Shown here one piece after another: positions 46,656 to 55,982 of a stretch of 64,000 bases of DNA (positions within the stretch are counted from its first letter, which is position 1; every line of letters starts with the position of its first letter). A model generated the notes under the pieces. It had not been told where the DNA came from. It worked only from the letters and a program-made list of their open reading frames with translations, and made no database searches. The stretch spans positions 32,320-96,319 of the forward strand of contig JAPLRK010000072.1 in NCBI GenBank assembly GCA_026399195.1, given 5' to 3'. The translations under genes were made by a program, and so were the position numbers. This stretch comes from Legionellales bacterium (GTDB taxonomy: Bacteria; Pseudomonadota; Gammaproteobacteria; Legionellales; Legionellaceae).

Positions 46656-47881
46656 AAAGCCTCATCAACCGTCAAGAATTTTGCGACATTTTGAAGGCTT
46701 GTGGCCAAGATTGCAATGATTTGCCCTGCAAGTCGTATTTTATGAGTACAAGCGATGGTCGTTTGGCTAGTGGATGTTAACAGGGTGACTTCATGATAGT
46801 CCACATCGAAACCAAGCCCATGTCCCACTTTGTTCGCCACCATCATATCGACTCGTTTGGCGTGAAGTTTTTCGAGTGCGTGAGGGATGACATCCTCCGT
46901 TTCTGCGGAAAATCCCACCACATAAGATGCTTTTCCACTTTGGACAACTTCTGAGAGGATATCGGGATTTGGGGTTAAAGTGAGCGTCAGCACGGGATGA
47001 TCTTTCTTTTTGAGCTTTCGCTCAGAAGTCGACGCCACTCGATAATCCGCAACCGCCGCCGCCGCGATGAAAATCATGCCAGGCTTTAACTGCGCCAACA
47101 CACAGGCTTTCATCTCCTCGCACGTTTCCACACGATGCACTTCCACCGCGAAAGGATTCTGCAATGCGCTTGGTCCACTGATCAAAATCACCTCAGCCCC
47201 GGCCCTCTGTGCAGCCTCTGCCAGCGCATAACCCATCTTGCCTGAGCTTTGGTTGCTCAAGTAACGCACGGGATCGATCTCCTCTCTTGTAGGCCCTGCT
47301 GTGATAAGGACCTGCCGCCCATTCAGCAATTGATGAACAGAGTCAAGTCGTAAAGCCGTAATAATAGAAGAAACCTCACTCATCCGCCCAAACCCAAAAT
47401 CTCCACACGCTTGAGAACCCTCTTCAGGCCCCACCATCACAACCCCTCGGGCCTTTAAAAGCGAAACATTAGCACACGTTGCAGGATGCGCCCACATGCT
47501 CTGGTTCATAGCAGGACACACCAAAACCGGCGCTTTTGTAACCAAGCAAAGACAAGACAACAAGTCATCCGCCAATCCATGAGCCAACTTTGCCAAACAA
47601 TTTGCCGTAGCAGGTGCAATCACCAAAACATCAGCCCATCGCGCTAATTCAATATGCCCCATCCCGCGTTCAGCCGCTGAGTCGAACAAATCACAACGCA
47701 CCTCTTGACCACTCAAGGCTTGTAAAGTCATAGGCGTGATGAACTGCTGAGCATGCTCCGTCATGACCACACGAACCGTTGCCCCCAAGCGCGTCAATTC
47801 GCGCACCAGATACGCCGACTTGTAAGCAGCAATCCCCCCACAAATCCCGAGGACAATCTTTTGATTCAAAAAATATTGCAT
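46652..47881 (-). CDS. coaBC: Phosphopantothenoylcysteine decarboxylase/synthetase
   Basis: Two steps of coenzyme A synthesis on one chain. The flavin decarboxylase half has [40 protein letters not shown] and [12 protein letters not shown]. The synthetase half has [19 protein letters not shown] and AAAVADYRV, followed by [10 protein letters not shown]. 409 residues. First gene of coaBC-dut-algC. No strong ribosome binding site is visible before the ATG. Confidence 0.94.
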   Translation of the reverse strand: MQYFLNQKIVLGICGGIAAYKSAYLVRELTRLGATVRVVMTEHAQQFITPMTLQALSGQEVRCDLFDSAAERGMGHIELARWADVLVIAPATANCLAKLAHGLADDLLSCLCLVTKAPVLVCPAMNQSMWAHPATCANVSLLKARGVVMVGPEEGSQACGDFGFGRMSEVSSIITALRLDSVHQLLNGRQVLITAGPTREEIDPVRYLSNQSSGKMGYALAEAAQRAGAEVILISGPSALQNPFAVEVHRVETCEEMKACVLAQLKPGMIFIAAAAVADYRVASTSERKLKKKDHPVLTLTLTPNPDILSEVVQSGKASYVVGFSAETEDVIPHALEKLHAKRVDMMVANKVGHGLGFDVDYHEVTLLTSTSQTTIACTHKIRLAGQIIAILATSLQNVAKFLTVDEAL

Positions 47882-48015
47882 GATGATGATGGGTTAAAGA
47901 CCATAAATGGGATCAGAACACAAACACGAGCAGAAAGGAATAATATCACCCAAATTTGTAAATTTCAAAATCCTATTGTATGATTAATAAACATACATCA
48001 TGCAAGGACGCCAAA

Positions 48016-48177
48016 ATGAAACGAATCATGATACTAATGGTCATTTGTTTTTCATCTGTCATGCTGAGCAGCTGTGCTTGTGACTCAGGTTGTGGTGGCA
48101 GTTCATATGATACCTCTTACAGCACGTCTTCTTGCTGTGAAACCAGCTCAAGTTGCTGTGGATCTGGTGGATGGTAG
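48016..48177 (+). CDS. Cys/Ser-rich small lipoprotein
   Basis: 53 residues from the ATG at 48016 (AAGGAC 8 nt upstream). The lipoprotein signal is MILMVICFSSVMLSSC, with lipobox LSSC. The mature peptide is only about 36 residues with seven more cysteines (CDSGCGG, SSCCETSSSCCGSGGW). It could bind metal or be heavily disulfide-linked. No family recognised. Confidence 0.65.
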   Translation: MKRIMILMVICFSSVMLSSCACDSGCGGSSYDTSYSTSSCCETSSSCCGSGGW

Positions 48178-48265
48178 GCTCAAGCTGACGCCCACCTCAT
48201 GAAAGCTAAAAACCTCCTCCTTCCTGGTTGGTGATATATTGCTCGTAACTCCATAATAAATTTTT

Positions 48266-48293
48266 AAAAAAAGAGATTTTTGTCTCTTTTTTT
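48266..48293 (+). terminator. Rho-independent terminator after the lipoprotein gene
   Basis: 11-bp arms AAAAAAAGAGA / TCTCTTTTTTT around TTTTTG. The stem is AT-rich but perfectly paired, with a T tract. Confidence 0.7.
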
Positions 48294-48301
48294 GTTGCAT
48301 T

Positions 48302-48346
48302 TCTCCATACTACGTGGTATGTTTTAACTACCACGTAGTATGGAGA
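48302..48346. repeat. 18-bp perfect inverted repeat (operator-like)
   Basis: Arms TCTCCATACTACGTGGTA and TACCACGTAGTATGGAGA with a 9-nt loop TGTTTTAAC. It lies between the lipoprotein terminator and a truncated outer-membrane gene. Each arm contains the small palindrome-like TACTACGTGGTA. No regulator gene is adjacent. Confidence 0.75.
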
Positions 48347-48402
48347 TAGCTAGCATGGAACATCCAGAATAGGCGCTGAAATTTAAAACCAAAAACACCG
48401 AA

Positions 48403-49115
48403 TTGAGGTTAATTCTCGGGCGGTATTACTTATACAACATCACATCGATTTGGGATCCAGTGATTGGTTTAGGCGGCGGAGTGGCCGTTACTACAAATTT
48501 AGGACAGTCTACAACCTTTCCCATTGTTGACCCCGTCACTGATGAATTTTTTATCTATCACCAGACCAACTCTAGTCAAAGCACCCCGTTATTTGAAGCT
48601 TTTTTAGGTGCCGAGCATGAGATTTACTCGAATTGGCTAGGACAAATGGGGCTTGCTTATGCCCAGACAGGGGCACTCACCTCAAAAGGGATGTTAACGC
48701 AGGGTGCAGATGTACCATCAAGTAATCAATATGACTATCAATTCAAAGTGGTGACGCGACAATTGTTGGTGCAGGGGAAGTTGATGCACCCCTACAAAGA
48801 AAGATTCTTTCCTTATTTGCTATTAGGTTTAGGTGTTTCGTTTAATACAGCCTCTGACTTTACGAGTAGTGTGCCACCCTTACTGACCTTCACTCGGCAA
48901 TATGATGATCATTCAAACAGTACCTTTGCTTACCGAGTGGGTTTAGGCGTAGATTTTGCGCTGTCAACTCACGCTCGAGTGGGTATCGGTTCTCGGGTTT
49001 GGGAGGAGTCCAACTAGGTGTTGCTAATATTAACAATACCAGCGTTCCAGGCACTTTGTCCCAAGAAAATCTGAATGCCAATGAAGTATTGGCTCAATTC
49101 ACGTATGTCATTTGA
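48403..49115 (+). pseudogene. Outer-membrane beta-barrel protein, truncated and frameshifted
   Basis: It reads as a Legionella-type opacity/OmpA-like barrel: GRYYLYNITSIWDPVIGLGG, FEAFLGAEHEIYSNWLGQMG and FFPYLLLGLGVSFNT. The signal peptide and first strands are missing (TAG at 48370). The first frame stops at 49017 after VWEESN. In the next frame it continues GLGGVQLGVANI and ends ANEVLAQFTYVI at 49113. The barrel end is thus preserved but out of frame. Confidence 0.65.
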
Positions 49116-49125
49116 GGGGCCAGAC

Positions 49126-49888
49126 ATGAAAATTCATCCGGCTAAAAAATGGGGGCATTATTTGCCAATCATTGCTTTGGCAGTTTTTGCCTGTAACCAA
49201 GCGAAAGCCTTACCTTTTACGATTATCCCCGATCCTTCTGTGCCTTTTCCTACAGTCATTTCGGAAGGCACTAGTATGGTCTTATCAGAATGGTGCTTGG
49301 TCAAGTACTCTTTTACCTAGTGAGTGTGATGTCCGTACAACGACCAGTGTTTTAGCTTACTCTCCAACTCAACCTCAACCCAAACTATTTGCGGCCGCCG
49401 CGAATAACGGCGCGCACACGACATCCGATGGCGGCTATGCGCAAGTGCTTTATTATAGCCAGGGTGAATGGGTTGATACTGGTTTGCCAACATCTGATGA
49501 TCCCCTTTATTTTGTAAGCCTATTTGGGCTGGTCGTCGATAAGGATGGCAATGTCTATGCGGGTGGCCAGGATTCAACTTATAGTGGTGCTGTATGGAAA
49601 TATAACGGTTCTTCATGGACTTCTCTCAACTTCCCTAGTATTTCAGAGGAGGTGGCTGATTTAGCGTTTAATAACAAGGGCGTGTTATATGCGGGGGGGT
49701 TTGATGAGGAAAGCTTTGAAGGTCAAGTATGGTATTACCTGAATGGCATCTGGACGAGCACTCACCTAAAAGGCAGTTTTGATGTTTACGCCATAGCGAT
49801 TGATAGCGCCAATCTACTTTACGCCATTGGAACCGATGTTGGTGGCAAAGCGGGTATATGGTCGATAAATGCTAATCAGGGCGCTTAA
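49126..49888 (+). pseudogene. Exported beta-propeller-like protein, frameshifted
   Basis: ATG at 49126 opens a signal peptide (YLPIIALAVFACNQAKA) and runs to VISEGT, then stops at 49320. From about 49275 the next frame carries VWSYQNGAWSST and repeated strands of propeller type: NVYAGGQDSTYSGAVWKYNG, VLYAGGFDEESFEGQVWYY and LLYAIGTDVGGKAGIWSI. These are about four blades of a secreted propeller with Y/W-rich motifs. It is broken by a shift near 49270. Confidence 0.6.
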
Positions 49889-49903
49889 CTCTAAGGATAA
49901 CTC

Positions 49904-51193
49904 ATGAAACTTAAATTATTATTTGTTGTTAGCGCCCAAGTCATGGCTCTCGATGCATCGGCCGCGCTTAATTGTGGCGATTGCACACTGCCTTGCGGGG
50001 CTCAACAATTAATTTGCTGTGCTGCGCAAAGTGCTAATACCAAAGCCGGGACACAGCTGTATGCTTCTGAAGAGGAATTTTACAATAAGATTTTGTTTAA
50101 TAAGGAAAATCTTGACGGCTTTTGCAAAAAACCAGGCCCCGGTACACAAATATCCGAGTTGCAGAAGTATTATTTCGCGAATTATTGTAAAAATGCGGGG
50201 GACTATTTTTCTTATACCAACTTTATGGCTGCTGCAAACACAACAAACTTTACTAACCCACAGAGCGGTGGAGCGTTTGGGTGTGTGGGTACTGCACAAG
50301 TGCGCTTTAAAGAATTGTCTAACTTTCTGACCACTATGGCGCAAGAAACAACCTCAGTCTCCGCAAGTATTCCATATACCAATGATGGACTCTATTTTCG
50401 TTATGAAAATGACTATTTGTTGAAATGTTCCACCACGCCATTTGGTGCACTTAACACGCTCTGTACAGCACCCACCAGCACGCCCGACTCAGCACCCTAC
50501 ACCAATTACTACCCAGCATCTACTTTGTTTACCGATATGAATCTTTCGGGGGACTCATACACTCAATCGCTTTCATTAGGAAATACGGGCACGGTGACGT
50601 TATACAATATTAGCCTTAATCCTGAGACGATCACTTTTGGTCCATATCCATACCCCATTAATTCGGGTGACACGGGGCCTCAACTGAATGATCCCTCCGT
50701 TTTAAACCCTGGACTTTGGGTTGGTATGGGGCCAAAACAATTAACAGGCCAAAGCATGTTTGAGTATTTTGGTTGGTATCAAAACAACATCACTGCTCCG
50801 GCCGTTCAGTATGCAAACTTCAACCTCTTTGTGACCAACTATCTAAATGATGGTAAGGTCGCCTTTCAAGGTGCTTTTTGGTATTGGATGTTTCGTGTCA
50901 ATGGGTTTGGCTATAGAACCATACATGCGATGGTTACAGATACTGAGCGACCCGTATGTGGCGATATTGCCGCGGTGACTAGGATGGTCAATGGATTATG
51001 TAACAATTACAATCCTGGAAGATTGACCTATTATGAATACTTCAATAAAGTGTTTAATATCCTTACAAAACCGGTCAAATGTACCACTGGTCCTGATGCT
51101 AACCCGTCAAGCACCTCATTAGATAGTTTGGTCTGTGCCGTAGGATTGCAAACATATTGCCAACCAGCTGTAAGTTCCGGCCCTTGCGTTTAA
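49904..51193 (+). CDS. Secreted GH19-like chitinase/lysozyme
   Basis: 429 residues with a signal peptide (LLFVVSAQVMALDASA). A Cys-rich start (NCGDCTLPCGAQQLICC) may be a small disulfide or binding module. The GH19 signals are TTMAQETTSVS (first catalytic Glu, about 148), GLYFRYEND (second Glu, about 168), GMGPKQLTGQSMFEYFGWY (substrate groove) and AFWYWMFR, with RMVNGLCNNYNPGRLTYYEYF at the end. These enzymes cut chitin or peptidoglycan glycans; here it would act outside the cell, perhaps on host or prey walls. AAGGA precedes the ATG. Its upstream neighbours are broken genes. Confidence 0.78.
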   Translation: MKLKLLFVVSAQVMALDASAALNCGDCTLPCGAQQLICCAAQSANTKAGTQLYASEEEFYNKILFNKENLDGFCKKPGPGTQISELQKYYFANYCKNAGDYFSYTNFMAAANTTNFTNPQSGGAFGCVGTAQVRFKELSNFLTTMAQETTSVSASIPYTNDGLYFRYENDYLLKCSTTPFGALNTLCTAPTSTPDSAPYTNYYPASTLFTDMNLSGDSYTQSLSLGNTGTVTLYNISLNPETITFGPYPYPINSGDTGPQLNDPSVLNPGLWVGMGPKQLTGQSMFEYFGWYQNNITAPAVQYANFNLFVTNYLNDGKVAFQGAFWYWMFRVNGFGYRTIHAMVTDTERPVCGDIAAVTRMVNGLCNNYNPGRLTYYEYFNKVFNILTKPVKCTTGPDANPSSTSLDSLVCAVGLQTYCQPAVSSGPCV

Positions 51194-51239
51194 AAGGGCG
51201 CAGGAACGGAGCACAGAAAATCGATCCTAAGTGCCATTC

Positions 51240-51258
51240 TATACTGTGCGTGGTCCTA
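51240..51258. repeat. TATACTGTGCGC-family repeat (left half, diverged)
   Basis: TATACTGTGCGTGGTCCTA, between the chitinase end and the convergent sugar epimerase. Confidence 0.6.
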
Positions 51259-51273
51259 ATATCATCTTCAGCT

Positions 51274-52200
51274 TCAGAGCGCTACACTCTCAGATTTCAA
51301 GTGATCCACAGTTTTCTCCAATCCTTGCCGTAAAGACCAAGCTGTTTTAAACCCATAGGCTAGCATTTTATCCTGACTGCCATAGGAGTTTAGGGCATCA
51401 TTAGGGCGTTTGGGTTGATAATTTTTTTGACTTTTCTTTCCAAAAATGTCAAATAACATATCGGCCAGCTCATTGATGGTGGTCGTTGCTTCTGAACAAA
51501 TATTAACAACATGCGCCCCTTTTTTAAGATGATCCATCGCAGAAATCAAGTTACGCGCCACATCGCCCACAAAAACAAAATCCCGAGTTTGCTGACCATC
51601 CCCGTAAATGATGAGAGGTTCCCCTTTGAGCACCTGCATAATAAAACTTGTGATCACCCCAGAATATGGCGAGGACGGCGATTGATAGGGTCCATAGACA
51701 TTAAAAAGCCGCAAACCAAAACTAGGCAACTGGTACGTATGAGCAAGAAAGTAGGCATTGAGCTCTACTGCATATTTATCGCATCCATAAGAAGACATGG
51801 GCTGAAGAAGTTGATCCTCACTCAATGGAAATTGGTTGGTATCGCTGTATACGCCACAAGTAGAAGCATAAACAACAGGCACATTTCCCGCATTAATGGC
51901 CGCTTTAAAAACATTCAAGCTTGCCTCTAAATTGGTGCGATGAAACCCAAACCATTGTTCCATCGTCATGTTAACGGCAGGCTTTGCCGCCAAATGAAAA
52001 CACCCATCAACATTCAAGAACAGCGTTTGAAGAGCCCCAAATTCTGTGATGTCCTGCTGTATGAGTGTCGCCCCAGGAATCAAGCGATGTCCATTGGACA
52101 AATCATCCACCACAATGACTTTGTGTCCACGATCTATCAATTGAGTGGTCAGTTCTGAACCTATAAACCCACAGCCGCCAGTCACCAGATATGTTGCCAT
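51274..52200 (-). CDS. NAD-dependent nucleotide-sugar epimerase/dehydratase (GalE/WbpP-like)
   Basis: Extended SDR of 308 residues. It has VTGGCGFIGSELTTQLI (NAD loop), HLAAKPAV, STCGVYSDT with catalytic Ser/Thr region, SSYGCDKYAVE (YxxxK), and RLFNVYGPYQSPSSPYSGVI followed by DFVFVGDVA. The pattern suggests UDP-hexose or UDP-HexNAc 4-epimerase. ATG at 52200 has AAGGA upstream. It is the last gene of the polysaccharide operon and probably provides a precursor sugar. Confidence 0.85.
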   Translation of the reverse strand: MATYLVTGGCGFIGSELTTQLIDRGHKVIVVDDLSNGHRLIPGATLIQQDITEFGALQTLFLNVDGCFHLAAKPAVNMTMEQWFGFHRTNLEASLNVFKAAINAGNVPVVYASTCGVYSDTNQFPLSEDQLLQPMSSYGCDKYAVELNAYFLAHTYQLPSFGLRLFNVYGPYQSPSSPYSGVITSFIMQVLKGEPLIIYGDGQQTRDFVFVGDVARNLISAMDHLKKGAHVVNICSEATTTINELADMLFDIFGKKSQKNYQPKRPNDALNSYGSQDKMLAYGFKTAWSLRQGLEKTVDHLKSESVAL

Positions 52201-52210
52201 CACGCGATCC

Positions 52211-53596
52211 TTATTGACATTTCCCACGTAATCGATTCACCACATACTGAATCGATGAAAAAAGTGCGCAAAAAGCTCTCCATTGACGATAGAACATCAT
52301 ATCTATCGTGGTTAATCCGAAAATTCGCACAATATCCATTTTTCGATAATACACATTGTAAGTCAGCACATTTAATACAACACATGACATGGTGATGACC
52401 CACATATATCCCCAAGCAAGACAAATTAACCAAGCCAGAGGAACAATTGAAATAGCTCCAATGCAATAAGCTACAATAAATAAAAGATAGGAAAAAGCCT
52501 CAACCGCAGGACCAAAAATTTCAAATAAAACATAGTAAGGGAATCCTAGCAAGCCCACAATCCCATACCGTGGGTTAAATAACATCCCTAGATGCCGACC
52601 CAAACAACGCAACAATCCACGCTGCCATTTGTTGCGTTGTTTCCACAAACCGATGAGGGTGGAGGGCTCTTCGGACCAACAGATGGCACTCGGTGCATAC
52701 ACCATCGAGTACGGATAATGGTTCTTCCTCATCTCATGATGCAAGCGGATGATGATTTCTGCATCATAGGAGAAATTAGAAGAATCATACCCGCCTATAT
52801 CCCAAACAGCTTTCGTCTCAAGTAACGTAAACGCACCAGGAAAGCACAAAGCGCCGCCAATTAATGACCACCCTTCACGCCCGTAAGAAAATGACCTCAA
52901 ATACTCACACACCTGCACGCCCAAAACAAAATTTGAAGGGATGTTGGTTTCAGTGACTTTTCCATCTTTCATTTTGATGGTATCTGGCACATAAATATCC
53001 CCCCCAACAGCCACACAATGGGGATGGGTTAAGTACATAAACAGCATTTGTGATAATGCCTTTTCTTCCAATAAAGTATCCGCATCTATGGTCAAAAATA
53101 CCGGGGTTGTGCAGATGTTTAAACCCGCATTGATGCAATCTGCCCCGGAATTTGCAAAAGGGCTATGCACTTTATCAATCAAGGTAAAGTTAGGGACCAT
53201 CTCCGACCGATAATAGGCTCGCACCGCCCCCGTAGGTATGGTTTGACGAAAAGCAGGTGGGATTTCTTTAAACGCATAAGTATCTAATAAAACTTGTACC
53301 ATCGTATCGGTGGAACCATCGTTCACAATGATGAGATGAATGTCTTGATAGTCAGAATTTAAAATAGAGGTGACCGCACTGAGGATCCTCTTCGCCTCAT
53401 TATAGGCTGGAATAATAAGGGTCATGGGCAAGACCTCATGCAGACCATAAGTTGAAAAAATCGTGTTGTTTTCTGATTCTTGATATTTTCGAATAACAGC
53501 AGAAAAAGTGCCTAACAACAAGCCAAGGTAGCCAACCCAAAGAATTGAAAAATAAATAATGATGATGAAAGAAAGAAAAACCAACGTGTTCACCAT
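52211..53596 (-). CDS. Processive GT2 glycosyltransferase (polysaccharide synthase type)
   Basis: 461 residues. An N-terminal membrane helix is followed by a GT-A domain: LIIPAYNEAKRIL, IVNDGSTD (about 85), ADTLLEE of FLTIDADTLLEE (about 170), YDAEI (base position, about 276) and QRNKWQRG (QxxRW-type, about 317). Three or four C-terminal helices form the translocation channel. The closest known types are PgaC/BcsA-like synthases that polymerise and export at once. No PilZ domain is present. GAGGAG before ATG. It is flanked by the HEAT and epimerase genes in one operon. Confidence 0.88.
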   Translation of the reverse strand: MVNTLVFLSFIIIIYFSILWVGYLGLLLGTFSAVIRKYQESENNTIFSTYGLHEVLPMTLIIPAYNEAKRILSAVTSILNSDYQDIHLIIVNDGSTDTMVQVLLDTYAFKEIPPAFRQTIPTGAVRAYYRSEMVPNFTLIDKVHSPFANSGADCINAGLNICTTPVFLTIDADTLLEEKALSQMLFMYLTHPHCVAVGGDIYVPDTIKMKDGKVTETNIPSNFVLGVQVCEYLRSFSYGREGWSLIGGALCFPGAFTLLETKAVWDIGGYDSSNFSYDAEIIIRLHHEMRKNHYPYSMVYAPSAICWSEEPSTLIGLWKQRNKWQRGLLRCLGRHLGMLFNPRYGIVGLLGFPYYVLFEIFGPAVEAFSYLLFIVAYCIGAISIVPLAWLICLAWGYMWVITMSCVVLNVLTYNVYYRKMDIVRIFGLTTIDMMFYRQWRAFCALFSSIQYVVNRLRGKCQ

Positions 53597-53600
53597 GTCA

Positions 53601-54686
53601 TCACTCCTCTTTAAGCGTTGATAACACTTGTGTCGCTACATCATAAGCAAACTGATCAACACGTGGATTTTGTCTTCTTAACACCACAGATCCAGCCCTC
53701 CCTAGTGCGCCTAACGCTGTCGCTGCATTGATGCGTACCCACCATGACTCATCTTTCAATGACTCACCTAAGTCTTCGGCATAAGACGAATCCCCGAATT
53801 CGCCTAACAACTTAACAGCTCTCGCTCGTATTTCCCAACGAGGATCATGCAAAAAACCATGACACCTCTTCAAAAAGATTGCAGGAAAATGCTTAAACCA
53901 AAAAGCCATGACCGACAACTCCAAATCGATGTTGGCCGAGATCAGATCATCATCCGCCGTTTGAACAGGTATTAAAACATAAGGCATGGCCGTCAGGATA
54001 CGATAACAGAATGATTTCACATAGGGGTTGTGTTCTCGCATCAAACGGTCTTCAATCAAAGGAATGACCTCAACTCGCGCATGCGAAATCACTTGCGTAT
54101 ACAACGCTTGCTGCACACGTCGGCTGTTTGAAAAAACATCAATGGTGGTGTCCATCAAAGCTTGGGTTGGATTTTGTAGCGCAACCATAACCGCATGAAT
54201 GGCCACAAGAGGAATTTTATCGTTGATAAGCGCTTTGATCACATGTTCATCAGAACTGACATACGATGATTCATAAACAACACAGGCAAACAATCGTTTA
54301 CGCCAAACTCTGGATGTTGCAAATTTTCGAATTCTTGGATGCACGATGAAATCCATGATCTGATGTCGAATCCTCACCCACTCATCCGTTTTCAATATCT
54401 TATCAAGAGCACTTAAAACGGTGATGAATAGGATGATATACCGCTTATACTGCATCATGATCTTCAAATCAAAATCCTTCTCATGCAAGACACAGTCTAT
54501 CAAATAATCATGCAACCTTAGGCCTATTTTTTTAAGATAGGCCTCATGATAATAGACATATGTCTTGATCCCAAAAGCCGAGGATATTAATAAAATGACA
54601 ATCACAAGCTGGCTCAATGCAATCCATTTGATGATGGGAAGATACAGTGAAATATCCATCCAGGCCGCAGCTATCGTTTGAGTCAC
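53601..54686 (-). CDS. Membrane-anchored HEAT-repeat protein
   Basis: 361 residues with GTG start. One membrane helix (about residues 17-40; LSQLVIVILLISSAFG) precedes a helical domain. Near the C-terminus are clear HEAT-type units (FLHDPRWEIRARAVKLLGEF, SLKDESWWVRINAATALGAL). HEAT scaffolds next to GT2 synthases probably organise the complex, but the exact partner is unknown. 4 nt before the GT2 gene, coupled translation. Confidence 0.75.
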   Translation of the reverse strand: MTQTIAAAWMDISLYLPIIKWIALSQLVIVILLISSAFGIKTYVYYHEAYLKKIGLRLHDYLIDCVLHEKDFDLKIMMQYKRYIILFITVLSALDKILKTDEWVRIRHQIMDFIVHPRIRKFATSRVWRKRLFACVVYESSYVSSDEHVIKALINDKIPLVAIHAVMVALQNPTQALMDTTIDVFSNSRRVQQALYTQVISHARVEVIPLIEDRLMREHNPYVKSFCYRILTAMPYVLIPVQTADDDLISANIDLELSVMAFWFKHFPAIFLKRCHGFLHDPRWEIRARAVKLLGEFGDSSYAEDLGESLKDESWWVRINAATALGALGRAGSVVLRRQNPRVDQFAYDVATQVLSTLKEE

Positions 54687-54692
54687 AATGGA

Positions 54693-55982
54693 TTAATACC
54701 TCCACCTTAAGCCAATCGTACCACCCGTCCAATCACGTACATGCTGTCTTGGAAATAGTTGATTTTGATAAAGAAACCCTAAATTAACGATGAGTCTATT
54801 GTGTAACAAGGGAAAATTGACATAGGGGTTCACAATTTTATTGCGTACGACAATAAAACCAACGGTCTCTAAATTCGCCAAATCGGGACTGTTTCCATAC
54901 CCTAAAACACAGCCAAAATAATAATCAGGATCTAGCACAATATGTCTTAAATTCAAGGTATAAAGAACCGAAGCCGCCCCCACCCCAGGGACAAAATAAT
55001 AGGGTCGAAAGGTCACGAAATTTTGACGAAAGAGCTTAGACAATGAAGCGGTGTACACCGTAAATTCATGCCGATTATCAACGATGTTATATTTAGCGCC
55101 TGCTGAAAAATCAACGGTCTTAGGGACTGACACATAAGCCTCCAAACCATAAACTTGACCTGGAAACAAATTGGGTTGATTGGCGTAAGCAAAGTCCACA
55201 TCCAAGTAAAGGTAATTGTTAATTTTGGGGTAAGCCTCAAATTCACCTTGAACCGCTTGTTTTCCCACACGATTGCTATAATTCATTTTTCCATACACTT
55301 TGCCGAGAGAGGTTTGTCGACCATAATAAAGGGTTGAATAATCCCACATGCGCTTGACGTCTGAAATATAATATTGTTGTTGATACAAGCCAACTTCATT
55401 AAGATATGTCACTTCAGCAACGGGTTTATGGATGACTTCCCTTTTGAACACTGTTGGATACACCACCACTTTAGGCGCTCGGAGAACCACCACTGGGGGC
55501 GCCATGAGGTTGGCCACATCCGCTCTTTTTTTGAGCAAATCAGGATCGAGAGGATGAAAGATCAACGCGAAATTTACAACGTCCAATGCTTCTTTAAGAA
55601 AGTGACGCTCAATATCAAGATTAAGCAAGACAAGCGATGCATCCACATCACCAGGGCTTTGACGGAGCACTGTTAATAAGTCTTCCCTCGCTTTCAACAA
55701 GTCTTGGCTTCCAACATACATTTGTGCGAGAAAAAGCCGAACATCGCTGTCCGTCGGATGTGTTTTTAAATATGCCTCTGCCCCATCAATGGCAACACCG
55801 CGATCCCCTTCTTCATCTAATATTTTCAGTCGGACAAAAAAAGGAAGAGGCTCTGTAGGGGTCGATATAGAAGAGACATCTGAAAAATGAAGCGGGGGCA
55901 ATGAACTAGCGTCTTTCGAAAAAGTAACCTGGACCAACATATGGGCCAAAATCACGAGGATCAACTGATTTAAAAATGTCAT
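54693..55982 (-). CDS. TPR plus outer-membrane beta-barrel protein (YaiO/PgaA-like)
   Basis: 429 residues with a signal peptide (LILVILAHMLVQVTFS). TPR units cover about 50-170 (GVAIDGAEAYLKTHPTDSDV, KAREDLLTVLRQSPGDVDAS). From about 195 come amphipathic strands typical of YaiO-family barrels (TLYYGRQTSLGKVYGKMNYS, VDFAYANQPNLFPGQVYGLE), ending with TIGLRWRY and the terminal aromatic. In PNAG and alginate systems a TPR module and a barrel guide the polymer through the outer membrane, and this protein probably does the same. Start overlaps the upstream gene (ATGA). Confidence 0.82.
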   Translation of the reverse strand: MTFLNQLILVILAHMLVQVTFSKDASSLPPLHFSDVSSISTPTEPLPFFVRLKILDEEGDRGVAIDGAEAYLKTHPTDSDVRLFLAQMYVGSQDLLKAREDLLTVLRQSPGDVDASLVLLNLDIERHFLKEALDVVNFALIFHPLDPDLLKKRADVANLMAPPVVVLRAPKVVVYPTVFKREVIHKPVAEVTYLNEVGLYQQQYYISDVKRMWDYSTLYYGRQTSLGKVYGKMNYSNRVGKQAVQGEFEAYPKINNYLYLDVDFAYANQPNLFPGQVYGLEAYVSVPKTVDFSAGAKYNIVDNRHEFTVYTASLSKLFRQNFVTFRPYYFVPGVGAASVLYTLNLRHIVLDPDYYFGCVLGYGNSPDLANLETVGFIVVRNKIVNPYVNFPLLHNRLIVNLGFLYQNQLFPRQHVRDWTGGTIGLRWRY

